64,000 nucleotides of DNA from Micropterix aruncella (GCA_944548615.1 OX155961.1:11966239-12030238); one strand, 5' to 3'; positions 11,326 to 24,360 are shown, counted from the stretch's first letter. The notes: a model not told the origin generated them from the sequence alone. Program-made: numbers and translations.

Positions 11326-12621
11326 CGTGCTTTTTCTGGTTTAAATGACGTGTCGCAACCTTAAATCAGTGCATATCCTATCAATGCTCTTTGTAAGCTA
11401 AATATCTTACAGCCAACCACTTATTTTCAACTTACGAAAATGTTACATCTGCATGCCGAAATGTCCTTCGTTGCTCACTCCTGATGGCAAAACTGCTTTT
11501 CAAAATCAATATTCAAAATCAATATTCTACCTGTACATGGTTTATGCGTCTTTCAGTATTTTTTTATTGAATTTCAGGTTTTTCACGCAAATTAACTAAA
11601 CTATTCGAGATTACAAGTTTCGAATAGTGGTCCCTTCAGAAAATATTTTCAATTGTTTTACGCTTATTGGAGTCGATCTATTTTTTATATAATGAGCATC
11701 GTATCGATCGAATCTTGGGGTTTAAAACTATCTCATTTTCTTATATCTCGGACTGAAAACAACATCGCTTTCTCATGTCTTCAGACTGAAATTTCACGCT
11801 GATTCTATGGCGTTTCTCAAAAAACGAAATATGTTTTCTTACGCTTCCCCATTAACTAAAATACATGTAGAGTATTATAATAAGTTATAACAAAGATGGC
11901 ATAAACATCCATTAATAAAAAACAAATATAAAAAATAAAATACTTACTGCTGTTTGCTTTCTCGTGACGATGCGTGACGACGCGGCACTGCGGTGTAGAA
12001 GAATAAAATATTACGTGAGCGGGAACTGATAAGAGCTAACCGAAAAAGACGTGCTCCCGCTTCGAATAGCAGCAGGGAAGTGAATCTATTTCATAGCGCG
12101 CCTGTGTATTTATTAACGCGCTGTGTATTTATTAACCAGCCCATACAAAAAATGTATGGAGAATCTGATACCTGATTTTCTGGGATTTATTGTATAAAAT
12201 CCTATTACAATCATTGAAATTTAAATAGCTTATAGTGAAGATATGTCATTTAACTTTCTTTTATAATAATTTGTAATTCAAATTAGTTATTATTTTCCCA
12301 GTGAGGACTAAAACCCCGCGCCCATTTTTGTATATTTTCTCGTGTGTTTTTATAAAAAACTACGCAAACTATTGCCAAATTTATTAGCTCACCTTATAAA
12401 TGACTTATTGATAAAAACGAGTGTTTTTTGTCACTGCTTTTATTAGCGTAGTTTTAGCGGAATAACTAAAACGCTAGACCCTAATTTGAGAAATTTCGTG
12501 CAGCACCCTCTTAAACAGAAGAATAATCAATGTGCGAAATTATTAGTGCCATCCACACGTTGCGTTTTGTAGTAAAATCCTAGCTGCCAAAATTTAGTAC
12601 GGCATTGAGGAACCAAATACG
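11326..12621. other. Intergenic, no gene seen
   Basis: Diverged sequence without long open frames. 11965-12090 is slightly GC-richer (TCGTGACGATGCGTGACGACG) but shows no coding frame or obvious signals. Confidence 0.4.
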
Positions 12622-12966
12622 GTATACAGAGTGAGTTTTTAGTTACCGGCATCCTCGAAGTCGGCGAATCAGTACGAGCAAACATCCAACTTTTGTTAAA
12701 TTTGTGGGAAAAACAGAAAAACATTTTTAGAAAATATGTATTTTTTCCTATTGAAAAAAGTTTGAGAAGCGCTGAGCGCGCTGCGCCATCTAGCGGTAGC
12801 TAAAATATCGCTAATTAACAATATTAGCGATATTTTACCTACCGCTACATGCCGCATTGAGCGCAAAGCTTTTAAAACAAATTTTCAGAAAATATATTTT
12901 ATTAGCTTGTTTGTACCGATTCACCCATTTTAAGAATGCCGGTAAATCAACACTCATCCTGTATAC
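12622..12966. mobile_element. Foldback MITE (345 bp)
   Basis: The ends are GTATACAGAGTGAGTTTTTA and, inverted, GTATACAGGATGAGTGTTGA, followed in both arms by TTACCGGCAT. The arms stay complementary up to the centre, where TAGCGGTAGCTAAAATATCGC pairs with GCGATATTTTACCTACCGCTA around ~12825. Both arms also carry a GAATC(A/G)GTAC word that recurs in the foldback at 33094-33323, suggesting related families. Confidence 0.8.
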
Positions 12967-13731
12967 GCAATGGTAATACTCTGCAAAGCATATTATAGCG
13001 ATTTTTGTTATCGATTCGAGTAGTTCAGGCGATTCTGCACATTAATAACGAAATGTGTTAGTAAGATGGTCCTACATGTGTTAGTGAGATGGTAGGGAAA
13101 TGCCGCAACCAGTAAAAGAAACTTTCTTTTGCAAAAGAGAGCACTGCGCAGCATGTAGGTATCAGGTAACGACTAGGACCTCATGAAAAGAATATTTCAG
13201 CAAGGCCCTTAAGGGTAATGACTATGTATTCGGCGTTCATATACCAGTGTATAATGTATGCTAGACAGCGCCTCGCAGAAACTGCAATTAATGGCAGACA
13301 TTCACTGGCATCATACCCGCGGTAGCTCCCTTTTACGCGTACCCCGAATACGACAGGCAAAAGTACAGAAAAGCTACTTGTATCTTAGCATATGCTTGAA
13401 TGTATGAATATATAATCTACTCCCTACAAAATTTAAACAGCTGGAGGACATAAAATTTTAAAAAAACATCAAGGAGATGCTGATAGGCCACACTTTTTAT
13501 AATCTGGCCGAATTTGAGGGCCACGATTTTTCAAATATTGTGCCCATTTTAATTACTTAAAAAGTAGAGTCTTGTCTGATTATTTTATATGGTCTTATAT
13601 CTGTACTTTTAGTTTAAAATGCATAACGTAGATTTAATTTCATTATTTAACATTTTACTGACAATTTGAATATTACGATGAATAATTTTACTACGTATCT
13701 TTTCGAATTACTAACTACTTCAAATATTAGG
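12967..13731. other. Intergenic, no gene seen
   Basis: No open frame or repeat of note. A GTTAGT(A/G)AGATGGT word occurs twice at ~13060 and ~13080. Confidence 0.4.
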
Positions 13732-13785
13732 CTATTAGATTGTCAAACTACAAATATTTATATTTGTAGTTTGACAATCTAGTAG
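13732..13785. repeat. Perfect hairpin with 21-bp arms
   Basis: Arms 13737-13757 and 13760-13780 are exact reverse complements separated by two bases. Pairing extends 5 bp outward with one mismatch. Very stable for an AT-rich sequence. May be the core of a small foldback element. Confidence 0.85.
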
Positions 13786-13854
13786 TTAATGCTTGAATAC
13801 CCATGTATGTTCAGTAAAGAGTAGTAACGAGACTTGGATGGGCTCTGTCTGGAA

Positions 13855-14115
13855 GGATATATAAATACAAACGAAGCTGGGATGGAATTCACTGACCATT
13901 GTCGGGCCCATCATAACTATTATTATACTTCTGATTCTCTTCAGTTATTTTTTGTAGGATGCAGTTGATTGTTCTAGAGAGATCAATCTATTTAAAGAAG
14001 TGAAAGAGATTTGGCTGGCAAGCCACGAACGCTAACTTCTACCGCGTGAAGATGAACACTGAAGCCGTTCTGGGTGACGGCATTTGCGAGATCATGGTAT
14101 TTATTTAATTTATGC
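13855..14115 (+). other. Candidate promoter and first exon, unknown gene
   Basis: A TATATAAAT box at 13858 is followed 33 bases later by an initiator-like TTCACTG (A at 13891). Downstream, 14005-14100 has a GC-rich wobble pattern unlike its surroundings. The frame reads FGWQATNANFYRVKMNTEAV then LGDGICEIM, stays open from just after a TGA at ~14000, and stops at TAA soon after. An ATG at ~14052 (A at -3) begins MNTEAV. An ATG/GTATTT boundary at ~14098 could be a weak splice donor. I do not recognise the peptide. It could be the first exon of an expressed gene, a stray exon copy, or chance. Confidence 0.25.
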
Positions 14116-15126
14116 TCGTGGTCTTATTGAATATTAGATTCCACGGAACAGTTAATTCTACAATAGAGATATCTTTCGAAATAATGAGTAAAGAGTTATA
14201 TCTAGACAAAGGGCTGTGTACTCGAGACTTTCTGCTTAGATATCAAATCGACTTCCATAATCTAATCTAAAGGTTTCCCGATTATTGAGAAAGGTTTTAA
14301 TGTGGAATATTTTTGGCACAAATTTTATAAGCGGTTTGGAAGGTACTTTCAAACCTTTGTTGACACTAGCTACTGAGAGGTTAATTATCTGCCGAATAAC
14401 AGCAAAGACTTTGTCATGGCGGTAGGTGTACGGTCCTTGTTCTAAAGTCGACCTGCAGCAAGCTAAAATATGTCTAGCTGTGCAAGGCTATTGCTATAAA
14501 GGGGACGTGAACTATCCTTTGATTAGCTTTAACGAGCGAGGCTACAACGAGGGCTTTGAAAAACTATGCTGAAAGGCATTTAAGTAAAATTTCAGCATCT
14601 TCTGCGTCCAGTCAACATTATCTTCCAGTGCATTGAAGAAGGAATGCAAAAGTCCACATGCGTTGTATAGTCATTCTGGCATCTAACCCAATTATTTTGA
14701 CACGTCCTAGAGCGGTCTTTAGCCGTCAATTGGACACGACGAAAATGTAAATTTAAATCACGGTTCCTCACGCTCATCAAGTTTGGCCCTTCTGAATTGC
14801 AGCGGACTCTGGAAAAAAATACTGAATATCGTATGTGTATTTAATACCTACGTACGCAAACCTGCAAAAATATACATTTCGCAAGACTGCGCCAAGTGAC
14901 TCATCTGTTACAATGTCGCAGAGGCAAGGCCCGTTTTCGCAGAGAGATAGAATACGAAGAGAGGCATAAAATAGCAAACTAAGCGAAAAGTGTGTCGGAG
15001 CGGAGAAAGTCATCGTTTTGACGTTATGCCACGCCCAAGCAGCGGGCTGTGACGCGAAATTAAAAACTTGCCATTTCTACGAATGAGAAAAATATTTTAT
15101 GAATTATACACGGGGACCATTCCTTG
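14116..15126. other. Intergenic, no gene assigned
   Basis: Short open frames on the minus strand at 14592-14780 and 14777-15013 have no recognisable similarity. 14890-15060 is GC-richer. No repeats shared with the rest of the window were found. Confidence 0.4.
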
Positions 15127-15786
15127 TTTATTTATTTATTTATTCTTAGGAAAACCAACAGCTAATTATAATTTAACAAAAAGACGGAGTAGGATAACAG
15201 AGAGCCAATTAAAGGTTTTCACGTTTAAGTCACGTTGTAGAAACATACGTATGTGATCTTTCAATTAAAGCTATTGATTAAAAATACATCAAAAATTATT
15301 CAACAATTAATGCTAAAAAATTCACTGTTCAGCCGCTGCCTAGCTGAGTTAGTACAGAATAGATCAAAGTCAAAGCGTTTAATCAAATCATTGAAATTGT
15401 CACTTGTTCGCCACAGAAATGCATTTTGCCTATAGTTGGTAACAGCATGAGGAACATGCAGAGCAGGGTTGAATCTATTGAGTTTAAAAGAAACACGGAG
15501 ATTAATTTTATTTAGTAAGTCGGGACAGTTAATATTATTGGTGGTGATTTTTTGGCACGTTTTCACGCCGCTTAATCAAGGGGAGGATAAGAAATTTCTT
15601 GCATAAATTTAAATAGTTAGATGAGCTGTATGGGATTTTCAGACGGAAGCAGAGATATTTTACGAACTTAATTTGAATTCGCTCGATTCTATTTATATAT
15701 TTATCATAACATTGTGAAAAAACAATCCTCCTGGTATAAATGTTTCCGGAAGTCACAATTTTAACCTTAAAATTTTTAATTCGATT
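15127..15786 (-). pseudogene. LINE fragment A, reverse transcriptase C-terminal part
   Basis: The minus strand encodes the thumb and C-terminal part of a non-LTR reverse transcriptase: an R(I)KNFK block, CYDKYINRIERIQIKFVKYL, a YSSSNYL...LLPLIKRRE block, then after a frameshift near 15550 LRVSFKLNRF, FHVPHAVTNYRQNAF and FNDLIKRFDFDLF. It ends at 15300. The 3' tail is a TTTA-repeat at ~15127-15145. It is a dead 5'-truncated copy of a CR1/Jockey-like element. Its upstream end abuts the target duplication of the hAT element. Confidence 0.8.
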
Positions 15787-15794
15787 GCTTATGC
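15787..15794. other. Left target-site duplication of hAT element
   Basis: GCTTATGC directly precedes the hAT terminus and is repeated exactly at 17792-17799 directly after the other terminus. Eight bases is the length hAT transposases produce. Confidence 0.92.
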
Positions 15795-16089
15795 CAGTGG
15801 TTCCCAATTAGTTTTTCCCGAGTACCTACCCCTTTGAAAAAGAACCCAAACACGCGTAGCCTTTGCAGTCAAAATCTTAACTTTAATTAACTTTAATTGT
15901 CATTAACTTAATGTCATTTATTAGCTTTAAAAACCTAATTGAGTTAATGGAATTATTATTATTACAATATTTATTATTATTATTATTCAATAATAAATCT
16001 AATACCTAATAAAATTTACTTATTGTGTTAATCAAATTAATTATGTTATGCTGTTTAATGAGACATATGTGCAAGTCTCTTCTTAATCA

Positions 16090-17720
16090 CGTTGCTGTTT
16101 AGTCATCTTCGACTTGAAAGTCAATGACGATGTTTGCGTTTTTTATTCATTATTGCCGAAAATCCGCATTCACAACAGTAAATCGTGCAAAATGGTAGTG
16201 TTTTTAATGGTGCTTTGCTAACGCGATAAAAGCCCTTTAGGTCAGCCCCATTATTATCTAGCGATTGCTCTTCTAAACAACTTCTAAGTCTGCTGTTGCA
16301 TAAGATGTCTTTTAATCCATCTTGGTCGGAGATAAGTAGATAGTTGAAGGAATGGTTGGCGAAAAGGGTCTATGAAAGTAAATTAGGGGACCCAGTTCCA
16401 TTGCGAAGATATTTCTGGAAATAGTAATGCAACTCTTTCTATAGATTTTGCCATCTCATGGCCGATTCTATATATAGTCCAGTCAAATTAGGGTTTCACG
16501 TCGGAATGAGAGATAATAAGCTGGAAACTCGTATAGACAGGTATATACAAAATGAAGGTCTTCATTTTGGCATTGTAAGCATTGTCTCAAAGTCTCATAA
16601 AATCTCGTGACTGTTTCGTAAGTTATTCAAGGTTAAGTCATAAAAATCGGGTTTTCGCGATTATCTAGGTTTCTATAGCTCCTATGATGTTAACATCTAT
16701 GACAAAAATTGTAGAGCATAACATTTGCGTCAATTTTTGTTGCAAACATTTTTTATGCGCTCAATCGTTTTTGAGATAGAGGGCGGAGAGCGTCGAATAA
16801 AGAAGATCGTATTATATAGGGGTCTGCATTTCCAGGTATAGATTTCATAGAAAAAGGTCGTATTATTAGGGTCCGCCTTACCAGTAATAATCTAAATAGA
16901 AAAATAATTAATTTAATACTTAAAATCTACTTTCAATAAATTAATATAAAATTAAGATATAGAATTTTACAAGATAGTATAATTAAACGAATATAATAGA
17001 TACATGTAAAATGTTACTAAACAATGTATTGACTAATAAATTATACAAATTATTCATTGTTAATAATAATGATAATTTAATGATTTAATGACTTTATGCA
17101 GGCTATTCACCGAGATTCACAGTTGACTTTGCATTACAGTATCTATGGCTGACCGCTGCACGCTCTCCGCCCTCTATCTCAAAAACGGTTGAAGGCATGA
17201 AAAAATGTTTGGAACAAAATTTGTCCCAAATGTTATGCAATTTTTATCATAGATGTTAACATCATTGGGACTATAGAAACCTAGATAACCGTAAAAAAAC
17301 GATTTTTGTAACCTTTGACCTTGAATAACTTACGACGCAGACACGAGATTTTATGAGACTTTTGAGACAAGGTTTATAAAGCTAAAATAAAGGTGTATAC
17401 GAGTTTCTAGCTTATTATCTCTCATTCCGAGGTTGACCCCTTATTTTTGCTCATGTGACTGCACTAATATTCCTTCAGTGATGAAAAAGTCGTATCCAAA
17501 TATAGTTTTAGATTTGCAAACTCGTCATATTTGCATATACAAATCAACGTCCAATATGTTATGGTTAATTCAACTTTATCCTACATAGTACGTATACTTT
17601 TATCCTGGACTTGTCTCAAATTCAACTCATTTAACTTGGTGAAAATATCTGACAAGAAAGCCAATTTTTGCAGCCAAAAAATGTCAAATCAATTACTAAT
17701 AATTGCTTTAGTCCATAGCT
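16090..17720 (-). pseudogene. hAT transposase remnant, split by nested element
   Basis: At ~17590-17690 the minus strand reads WLQKLAFLSDIFTKLNELNL, a block typical of the ZBED-like hAT transposase body. At ~16130-16330 it reads FFANHSFNYLLISDQ and then LPFCTIYCCECGFSAI, the start of the C-terminal dimerisation domain (LPFATTYLCExGFSA in functional members). In between lies the foldback insertion at 16475-17465. Stops and frameshifts are frequent, and the BED zinc finger is not seen. The second hAT at 54143 shows the same dimerisation motif. Confidence 0.78.
16475..17465. mobile_element. TA-flanked foldback element nested in the hAT
   Basis: The ends are GTCCAGTCA and, inverted, GTGCAGTCA, each flanked by TA. 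The arms (~16475-16805 and ~17130-17465) match as reverse complements, including GGAATGAGAGATAATAAGCT, TGATGTTAACATCTATGA and a GAGATAGAGGGCGGAGAGCG block. The centre is AT-rich with no coding. A TA target and a CAGTCA-type end suggest a Tc1/mariner-related non-autonomous element. Confidence 0.8.
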
Positions 17721-17791
17721 TGCCGCACGTACCCCCTCAAACAACCCCGCGTACCCCTGGGGGTACGCGTGACACTTATTGGGAAACACTG

Positions 17792-18483
17792 GCTTATGCT
17801 GACGACTGCTATCATATCCAAATCGAACTAGTTAATTTACACCAGTATTTCGTGAAGCAAAACTGTATTTGAACGTGAATAACATGACCTTTACCAAATC
17901 TCCGCAGTTTAAACTAGACCTATATACCTATACTGAGAAAAATATAACGATGTAATACACGGAAATACGAACAGAATAATATCCTACGTATCCCACAACA
18001 CAATACCACTTTTTTTTCCTACTCCTCCGTACATGCAGCTCGACTGTGGAATCAGCTTCCTTCAACTATTAGAGTCGCTAGCTCGCTGTTCACCTTAAGC
18101 ATTCATTGAAAAAGCACAATAAATATGAACTATAAATTCTAACCTTTCCGTTATCCCCTCCCTTTCCTTACCTTATTTTGGCAGTTTATTTATTTACCTA
18201 TTTATTTATTTATTTGTTAATATATTAAAATATGTATGTATACATGTAATATATACAACTCAAAAAATTATTTACTTTTTAGTTTCGATACACACAAAAT
18301 GTATATTATATGCTATAATTTAAAAAATAATTTTAAGCTATAATTTTTTGCCTACTCTTCTTTTCACACCAGCATGTTGGTTGACTGGAAGATATGGTAA
18401 TGTAGCAATAAGTCCGCCATTGTACTTTATTTTTTATTGTGCAATAAAGATATTTTCTTTCATTCATTCATACATTCATTCAA
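17792..18483 (+). pseudogene. LINE fragment B, reverse transcriptase remnant plus 3' tail
   Basis: Directly after the hAT the plus strand reads AYADDCYHIQIELVNL, containing the YADD reverse-transcriptase catalytic motif, then (after a frameshift) KLYLNVNNMTFTKSPQ, the usual block following the active site. A large internal deletion follows; ~17965-18115 encodes the C-terminal end (ILRIPQHNTTFFSYS then VHAARLWNQLPSTIRVASSL). The 3' UTR at 18130-18450 is the reverse complement of 41150-41530, and the tail is a CATT-rich repeat at ~18455-18483. It is the same LINE family as the copy at 41125-41990. Confidence 0.8.
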
Positions 18484-18859
18484 TACGCATATTTCAACAA
18501 GAAATATAACTCGGACTGTGGTCCATACGTATGAATTAACATGACGCGTAACAGCGTTGGCGTGACGGTAGTTACCGTGTAGTAATGTTAAAACATAATG
18601 TTATTTCATTACGTCACGACCTTGGCATTTCGCTTCTAGCATGACAGCATGTAGTAGTATACGTGTGGTTATAGTCGCCAACTATATATAACTAACACGT
18701 AAATAACTACATACGATAAGAGGAAGTGGTTCTAATTCAGCTTGCAAGATTTGACCTAAACAAACTAACATACTAACTAACATTGCAAGATAGATAAAAG
18801 TTTGTAATAATAGACAAAATGTTAACAAAATAAAAAACCGACCCAAAATTTGTAAAGTG
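18484..18859. other. Spacer with sub-repeat shared by minisatellite loci
   Basis: 18713-18800 (GATAAGAGGAAGTGGTTCTAATTCAGCTTGCAAGATTTGAC-type sequence) recurs inverted at 38205-38300 and directly at 48435-48500. No gene. Confidence 0.6.
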
Positions 18860-19290
18860 CAGCAGCCATAACATGGTGATACTTAGAACGTGCTACTATG
18901 TGCTGTTGACCTTTGAGGAGTTCCCTCGTCGGAAGCCAACCCTGGGTGCCGCAGTCCCAGGTGAAACTTAGAACGGGCTGTCGTAATTGCATACATATAC
19001 AAAAATTTGTGTCTGTGCCCTGTTGACCGTTGAGGAGTTCCCTCGTCGGGAGCCAACCATGGGTGCAGCAGCCATGTCATGATAAAAATTATAACGGGCT
19101 ATCATAACTGAATGAGTATACAAAATTTGGGGTCTGTGCTATTGACCGTTGAGCAGTTCCCTCGTCGGGATCCAACCCAGATTGTAGAATCAGGTCATGC
19201 TTACCATAAAAATACATGAATTGTCTTCGGAATTGAACCAACATGTAAATTTTCAATTTTATATAATAATATTTGAGGAGTTCCCTCAAT
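18860..19290. repeat. ~119-bp minisatellite array (plus orientation)
   Basis: Units share GTTGACCGTTGAGGAGTTCC followed by CTCGTCGGGAGCCAACC, a GCAGCAGCC(A)TG block and AACGGGCTATCATAA. The CTCGTCGG word falls at 18924, 19042 and 19161, with a decayed unit at ~19274, so the period is 118-119 bp. The same family lies in opposite orientation at 37925-38830. Confidence 0.88.
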
Positions 19291-19329
19291 TCCTCATGGA
19301 TATGATCATCAGAACAGGATTTTAATATT

Positions 19330-20385
19330 AAATTGCCATGGAATGCCAGTGCCTATCATCCAGCTTCATCATCAGAACTTTAAACCTAATCGTGGTCAAA
19401 GTTCATTCCAAGACTTTTCTAACAAGTCCAAACACAGCTATGATACGATGTTCCATCACGAAATTCCAGTTCATATCTTCCGACTCCATCATCAGATCAG
19501 TTCGACAGTACCATATTATTGTATTGTCATCAGAACTACATATAACTGCCAATATTTATGACGCTACGATCCTTGGAAGATGGTTAAATTAGTTACCTTA
19601 GACTCCATTACATAGTTACATACAGGTCGGCCTAATAAAAGCATGTTAAAAATAGGACCAATCTGTAAGTATATTCTTTCGAATAAAAAAAGGATTTTCC
19701 AAATCGGTTGTACATAAATGGCAAGGTTCTGAGGTAACAAACATTAAAAAAAAAGATACAACCGAATTGATAACCTCCTCTTTTTTTTAAGTCGGTTAAA
19801 AATGAGGCTCATCAAGAGAACAGCGCAGATTTTAAATACCTACGATCAGTCCAACGTGGTATTTTAGGCTATTTATGCAGTTACTGGATATATTTGTATT
19901 GTAACAGAGTGGTTGTTTTGCCAAATTGCCTGAATGATTAGTATTAATGGTTCTTTCGAGCATTTTCCGACATTTTAATTCTGACGAAATATTTTCCCGC
20001 GCGGAAATATTTTCCTTCGCCTATTATTCGACTGTCGCATAAAAACGAAACTCCATAATCCTCCCAATTAGTCGCTGCGAACACAAAATAATTGGCCACA
20101 CGAAATTCGACGGAGTCGAATGAAGCGCGCGGCACGGCGGAACGTATTTTTAAACGACGAAGGGCAGGCTGGCGAACAAATCGAACGTCGAAATACGTTC
20201 GATTGATTCGATTTGAATGAAAGCATTGTTCCTATTTTTATTCAATCACAATCAAAAAGTTTATATTCAACGTCAATACATTGCGTATAACACATGCTGC
20301 ATTTTCTTTTAGTCGAATGAACCGTCAAAAAAATCTTGGCGGATGCTAAAGTGCAGAGTTCAATCAGTAGAGTGACCCAATGAGT
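19330..20385. repeat. Duplicated block pair, copy 1 (order A-B)
   Basis: Block A (19330-19660, GGAATGCCAGTGCCTATC...) is matched at 23292-23625. Block B (19797-20385, AATGAGGCTCATC...CCAATGAGT) is matched at 22625-23225. Identity is around 90% by eye and the orientation is the same, but the order is reversed between copies. No convincing coding frame lies in either block. Confidence 0.85.
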
Positions 20386-20429
20386 AAGTGACAAAATACA
20401 TTAACAACTAAATATATTAAAAAGGATAT

Positions 20430-20968
20430 ATTTTTCAATTTCAATTTCAATTTATTTCCAAAAAAATCTTAACAGATTGTAGAAACTTAATATTTAGGTA
20501 CATTTAAATTACAGTCTATTAGTCCGTTTTTACAATATTTACATTTATCACCAAGTACATACAGTTACTTCATTATTGCTTTTAGGGCATCAAAATCATT
20601 TTTAAGATTTATTTACTAAAACCACAAATTAAAATAATCAATAAAAATAATCAAGAAATTAAAATTAGAAAAAGTCAGAATAATTAAAAACTTCTACTTA
20701 AAATTGTCAAAAAAAATGGCCAAAAATTTGAAAAATTATTTAAAATTAACAAACTCATCGATCGAGTAAAAAGCTTTGTCTAACAAGAATTCTTTAAGTA
20801 ACTTTTCGAATAAGCTTTCCACTTGAATTGTTTTTAAACTTTCCGGTAGCCTGTTAAAGTAATATGGCCCGGAGTATTTTGTGTCTTGCCTTGCTGTGTT
20901 TAGTTTGTTACATGGTATAAAAATGTTTAAAAAATGTTTATAAACACGACTGCCGTCACAGAAAGTTA
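20430..20968 (-). pseudogene. LINE fragment E, reverse transcriptase C-terminus
   Basis: The minus strand has an uninterrupted 77-codon frame from ~20968 to a stop at 20736. It reads TFCDGSRVYKHFL, NKLNTARQDTKYSGPYYFNR then LPESLKTIQVESLFEKLLKE and ends YSIDEFVNFK. This is the C-terminal end of a non-LTR reverse transcriptase (the 'G-x-x-Y-F/Y-N-x-L-P' block and the basic helix before the end). 20430-20735 is its AT-rich 3' UTR, ending near a triple ATTTCA repeat. It is 5' truncated. Confidence 0.75.
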
Positions 20969-21226
20969 AATATTGTATTTATTTTATTTATTTAATTTAT
21001 TTATTTAACAATTCATTAACAATGCATACATAAGTATCAATAATAATCATGTCAATTAAAAAAATATATATAATTAATATTAAAATTGAACACGGCCGAT
21101 ATGAGCATTAGCATTTATGTACTGCTGTTGCCCAACTAAGTGCCAGGACTTGTTCCGGGGCAGATAGCTCTCTAGTTTTTAGATCACATATATTCGACAA
21201 TTTGAATAAAAAATAAAAAGGAAAAG

Positions 21227-22624
<1,398 letters not shown>

Positions 22625-23625
22625 AATGAGGCTCATCCAGAGAACAGCGCAGATTTTAATACCTACGATCTTTCCGAAGTGGTATTTTATGCAATTTATG
22701 CAGTCACTGGATATATTAAAATTTGTATTGTAACAGAGTGGTTGTTTTGTCAAATTGCCCGAATGATTAGCACTAATGGTTCTTTCGAGCCTCCTCTGAC
22801 ATTTCCATGCTGACGCAATATTTTCCCGCGCGGGAATATTTTCCTTAACCTATTATTCGACTGTCGCATAAAAGCGAAACTCCATAATCCTCCCAATTAG
22901 TCGCTGCGAACACTAAATAATTGGCCACACGAATTTCGACGGAGTCGAATGAAGCGCGCGGCACGGCAAAACGTATTTTTTAAACGGCGCACCGCAGGCT
23001 GGCGGACAAAACGAAAGTCGAAATACGCTCGATTGATTCAATTTAAATGAAAGCATTGTTCCTATTTTTTTATTTTAATCACAATCAAAAAGTTTACATT
23101 CAAGGTCAATACATTGCGTATTGTACACATGCTTCATTTTCTATTAGACGAATGAACCGTCAAAATATGTTGGCGGATGCTAAAGCGCAGAGTTTAATCA
23201 ATAGAGTGATTCAATGAGTGTAAATAAATTAATAGTTTTTAAAAAAAAACACGCTTTTGGGCTATGATACGATATTCACATACACACGGCTATGATACGA
23301 TATTCCATAATGGAATGCCAGTGCCTATCTTCCGGCTACATCATCAGACCTTGAAACCTAATCATGGCAAAGTTCATTCCAAGACTTTTCTAACAAGTCC
23401 AAACACAGCTATGATACGATGTCCATCATAAAGTTCCAGTTCATATCTTCCGACTCCATCATCAGATCAGTTCGACAGTACCATATTATTGTATTGTCAT
23501 CATAACTACATACAGCTGCCAATTTTCATGACGCTACGATCCTTGGAAGATGGTTAAACTAGTTACCTTAGATTCCATTACATAGTTACATGCAGGTCGA
23601 CCTAATAAAAGCGTGTTAAAAAATA
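22625..23625. repeat. Duplicated block pair, copy 2 (order B-A)
   Basis: 22625-23225 corresponds to block B and 23292-23625 to block A of the pair at 19330-20385. The word AAATACATTAACAAC follows block A here but block B in the other copy, pointing to a rearrangement at that word. Confidence 0.85.
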
Positions 23626-24360
23626 CATTAACAACGGTGGCTTATGACGAAAAGTAGAAGTGAGTGCGAAGAAGTAGTAACTCACATCTTGACGTAGGCT
23701 ATGATAGTTGCTATATTTGATACTTCGAAAAATATTGGGTCCTTACCTATGAAGTTGCTGTTCTATAAAGAAAATTTAAAGCCAAAAAATTTGTCTCAAA
23801 AATATATATTTAATTAAGAGGCCGTGCCGGCCAAAAGGTCCATGAAGCATATTTTTGTGGCCTTTTTGTGAGCATGAACACGAAAAAGAATTTTAATACA
23901 ATTATGCCAGATTTTAAAAACCCGGTCCTTAAGTTATCATTTCGCTAAAACGAAATTGGTAAATTATTTCCATATTAATAGTAAATTATCTTTTATTTTG
24001 TTACTGTTTTCCAAAAATAAAAAAAAAAACGAGCGTGATTTGTCTTAAGTTTTTGTCTTAAGTTTTTGAAAAACCTAGAGATGATTCTCAATATTAAAAA
24101 ATACTATTTACACCAGCGTATGGTCTTTTTGCATAGTACCAAGACAGTTTTTGAAACTTCCATACAAAAAACATAAGAAAAATATGATTGAAATTACGTA
24201 ATTTCCAGAAATGTTACGGTCAAACATTATTTTATTATTTTCTATGTATTAAAGATACTTTTGAGCGTATAAGAAATAACACAGTAATCTTAAGTTTTAT
24301 TATTGTAATATAATTTTTATTTTATAAAAAAGTATTTGTTCGATGATTTATTATATTATA
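23626..24360. other. Intergenic, AT-rich, no gene
   Basis: 23735-23815 (TGGGTCCTTACCTATGAAGTTGC) matches 47505-47575. CTTAAGTTTTTGT occurs twice at ~24040. Otherwise nothing recognisable. Confidence 0.5.

Larger units (their letters stand above)
15795..17791 (-). mobile_element. hAT DNA transposon (1997 bp) with intact ends
   Basis: The left terminus is CAGTGGTTCCCAATTAG and the inverted right terminus is CAGTGTTTCCCAATAAG, typical hAT inverted repeats, flanked by exact 8-bp duplications. Degenerate transposase pieces are visible on the minus strand on both sides of a nested foldback. The element is thus a formerly coding hAT, now inactive. Confidence 0.92.

Noticed and set aside
13732..13785. 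miRNA precursor
   Set aside because: The loop is only two bases and the stem is perfect, unlike animal miRNA hairpins.
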